A DNA stretch of 64,000 bases from Apostichopus japonicus (taxonomy: Eukaryota; Echinodermata; Holothuroidea; Aspidochirotida; Stichopodidae), in contig NC_092574.1 in NCBI RefSeq assembly GCF_037975245.1, positions 12,797,213-12,861,212 on the forward strand, in the 5' to 3' direction. The position numbers were made by a program, and so were the translations under genes. Shown piece after piece: positions 61,311-64,000 of the stretch (position 1 is the first letter of the stretch; every line of letters begins with the position of its first letter). The notes beneath the pieces were generated by a model. It was given only the letters and a program-made list of their open reading frames with translations, was not told the origin of the DNA and searched no databases.

Positions 61311-61439
61311 CACTTACAAGCTGTACATTAAGCAGGCGCCGGGCGATTTTTACCGCCTGGTCCCCAAGATTGTTCGTCTGGTTTGCCTCTAAAATATCTA
61401 ACTAGGCGACAGTTAATTTTCGTTAGCGGCGCCTGGTCA

Positions 61440-63515
61440 TTTCCCAACGTTACTACATCCAAACGTGAAGTTTTTATTTTGCACTGAATCTCCACAATTG
61501 CAAAAATATAACAGAAAACTTCAACATCGGAAGCAAAAATATAATACCTATGAGTCACAATGATATCATCCAGTCCAATAGCAAATTGTGTACAAACAGA
61601 CGTTTATTTCACACCTTTATGCACAGGCATGTATGCAGCGGCGTATATGGCAACTCCAAAAGTTACCGACACACTTATGTCAATGGAGATGTTGTGGAGA
61701 CTTCTGATTCTTATCTACGGATACCCTTAAGCTATTTTCCAATTGCCAACAGCCTCTCATATTCTGATGGGGTGTAACACACATGTTATCTAACAGGCTG
61801 GTCAGTATGAGATAACGGTAGATTATAAAACAAGGTATCTGCAATTTGACCCCTGGGTGACTCCAAATGACCTTTGACCTTCACAAAAAACAATAGGCTT
61901 CTTGAACTCAACGTGTCACAACTACATACTAAATATGAGATTGGTACAAAGTTCCAAACTTCCCTTCTTGAGATACCGTGTTTACAAGCAAGGCGTCGCA
62001 TATACACACACTTATCAACCTGCATGACAACAAAGGTTACGATTATCATTGAAAAATAAATAAAAATACTTTTAGGTCAATTTCTCTTTGTCTTTATTTA
62101 TCTTGTACAAAGACATTTATAACTGAACTTGATAAAGTTCCCTGGGAATGCCCCTTTCATTCTGGTTATCAAGTAACTGGAGTTGTAATAACAATACATG
62201 CCTCTATCCATCCTAAGTACTATAAAGAGATACACTTCTTGTTTCATAAGTCTGGTTGTAGTCCATAGTGGAATGCCAAGTGGACCGAAACAGTGACAAT
62301 GTCAATGATGGTTTTGATAATATGAAATTACACAATGATTATAACAATCTCTCTGACAAAACCTATGGAGTATACCTATGCATAACATAAGGGACTTCTT
62401 ATTCAGTACTGATCTTCATAAGTAAAGCCAGGGAATAATTTATCCAGTATCGCATTGCAAAACTAGCTAATTGCTATGCAAGTGCAAAGATGCATAGCAG
62501 TTTGTATACACAGGAACCATAATTTTTTTTTAATAAGAGAATGTGTAACTGCATTCAAAATTGCTACACAAAATATGAATGCTAAATTACTCCCTGACAT
62601 CACAATCGTGGTGAGGACCAAAGCAAGTATTTTGTGTCATTTACCCGACTACAGCTATTTGATATACATATTGATTTATCCGTGCAGTTGCTGGCAAACA
62701 TGCTTGTATAATGTATATCAATGTAAACAAAGCACAACAATACTGAATTGCAATGAAAGCAAATGGTAAATTTCCATGCATCTGTAGTAGGCTGAAATGA
62801 TATAAAGTGAAAGGATAAGCAAACCTCACAACTGTGTTAACTCAAGTCCATGCAATACAGCTAATGATAAAGAAGTTCAATGTCAAATGTATACTCTACA
62901 TTAGTTTTCAATAAGTCTTTGTTGTAATTGTGTATTAAATTAATATCATTTTGAGTCATGGTCCTTTTCGTTTTGTCCATCATGTCTAAAATATAGCAAA
63001 GTTCTCTGCAATATCAAAAGGAGCAGAAAGTATATCATTTTCATATCTCTTTATACTATCATCCGTCGTTTATATTCATATTATCACTCTATACATTAAC
63101 ATTATCATTCCGTACATTAATTACTTTTATTATATGATCATGTGTGGCCCTAATGGCATTCCGTATTACTAACGGCGAAAGGCCACGCAACAACAGTGTA
63201 CACAGTTAATCACACCACTAATGCCCAGTCATGGGTATGAACCAACTCTCTGAAGTAATACTACAATTCTTATAACTAGGAAAGTTAAAAATTCCAAGCA
63301 AAAAAATGAGTTTGCTGCCCCAAATTTGTATTTCCCAAAAGAATTTCTGGATGGATATGATTTGAGTACAAACTTCATTTGTAAATTATGTGTCCTATCC
63401 AATACATACTTGCCTAAAGCCTTTATGGATGTATGGGATAAGGGGGAAACTTGGTTACACAGTTCAGGAATCTGTCAGTGAAGGGTGATTAAGATAAGAA
63501 ACGGAGATATCTTCA
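61440..63515. other. No gene supported; possible 3' UTR on minus strand
   Basis: AT-rich DNA downstream of the minus-strand stop at 63516. Several minus-strand AATAAA-like hexamers occur (near 62050-62095). Short frames on both strands have no recognisable content. Confidence 0.4.
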
Positions 63516-63683
63516 TCATGTGTGTCTTTTCCGCCAAGCTTCAAGTTCACTACGTTGCATAGTCTGATCTATGCCTGGCTTGGGAGTGTCATCAAACACA
63601 GAAACAGTATATCCATTGTGATACAGCATAGACCGCTTGAGTGCCTCAAAAGTCATGAACATAATGCCTGCATATGGGACAAT
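63516..63683 (-). CDS. Mitochondrial carrier (SLC25-like) exon, probable
   Basis: After the acceptor TTTTGCAG the frame reads IVPYAGIMFMTFEALKRSML and continues to a TGA at 63516. PYAG...FxTFExLK is characteristic of the end of an even-numbered helix in SLC25 mitochondrial inner-membrane carriers (similar in SLC25A16, A19 and A42). The 55-residue tail after it has no further carrier repeat. So either the true donor is earlier (a GT near 63547) or the exon belongs to a shortened isoform. Earlier exons would lie off the right edge. Confidence 0.55.
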   Translation of the reverse strand: MVPYAGIMFMTFEALKRSMLYHNGYTVSVFDDTPKPGIDQTMQRSELEAWRKRHT

Positions 63684-64000
63684 CTGCAAAGGAAAGTAGG
63701 TGAAGGTTTTATGAAGCTGGCAAACTGTTTGCAAGTAAATGGAAGAATCGCTGACTCTTATATGAACTGTTCAAAGACTAATCCAATCCAAACACACAGT
63801 ATTATACACACAGTAAAGACAAAGATGGTCACTTTATCAAAGTAACAATTCTTCGGCTTACATACTTTGCATCCTGAGTACTTTTACTCACTGAAACACC
63901 TAATTACAATGTACTTCTCCTTGTCTTCTGGTTTAAGAATCTGAAAGGAGCTGGTACAACTAGTTTAGAAATCAGCCAACTAAAATTTGTTCAGTGGCAT
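63684..64000. other. Intron of the carrier-like gene
   Basis: No further exon could be supported up to the window edge on the minus strand. Confidence 0.45.

Noticed and set aside
61333-61435. CAGGCGCC/GGCGCCTG inverted pair as a MITE
   Set aside because: Only 8 bases match and no flanking duplication is visible.

Overview
The window is animal nuclear DNA: intron-containing genes with GT/AG exon borders, two metazoan gene families recognisable on opposite strands, long AT-rich introns, and many short DNA transposons. The repeat repertoire (hAT, TTAA-type and foldback elements, G-rich repeat cores) suggests a marine invertebrate deuterostome, probably an echinoderm. A sea cucumber is my guess, from memory of similar repeats and not proven here.

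Left part (895-23557, minus strand): the 5' three quarters of a TBC1D1/TBC1D4 (AS160)-type Rab GTPase-activating protein gene. Eight exons with matching phases encode 748 codons: an N-terminal PTB domain, a second PTB domain and the start of the calmodulin-binding/linker region. The catalytic TBC domain lies beyond the left edge. Intron 1 is about 16.3 kb and carries two minisatellites (37-bp and 31-bp units), two TTAA-flanked MITE-like elements and a possible orphan exon.

Centre (23551-40129): a 16.6-kb foldback-like transposon is inferred. It has inverted ends built of 13-base iterons, an exact 9-bp flanking duplication, and two inward inverted arms made of a ~225-bp satellite (about 40 units on the left, about 14 on the right). 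Next come two inverted arms of a ~146-bp repeat around a short centre. A decayed transposase-like reading frame sits in the left arm and is itself split by a hAT MITE with a perfect 8-bp duplication. The left end lies against the first TBC1D exon and supplies an upstream in-frame ATG.

40130-48950: intergenic DNA between the two divergent genes, a graveyard of nested hAT-type MITEs (several with visible target duplications), a dispersed repeat pair, palindromes and low-complexity tracts.

47728-53878 (plus strand): a complete iduronate-2-sulfatase gene (IDS), lysosomal and intact at all catalytic residues. It has six confident exons and a candidate signal-peptide exon.

Right part: a 449-bp MITE with 6-bp duplication, an unrecognised minus-strand secreted-type gene (57055-59110, two-exon model), a (TA)n tract, a young 385-bp tandem array (59173-61130), and at 63516-63683 a minus-strand exon resembling a mitochondrial carrier (SLC25). 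The genes do not form a pathway; they are neighbours only.
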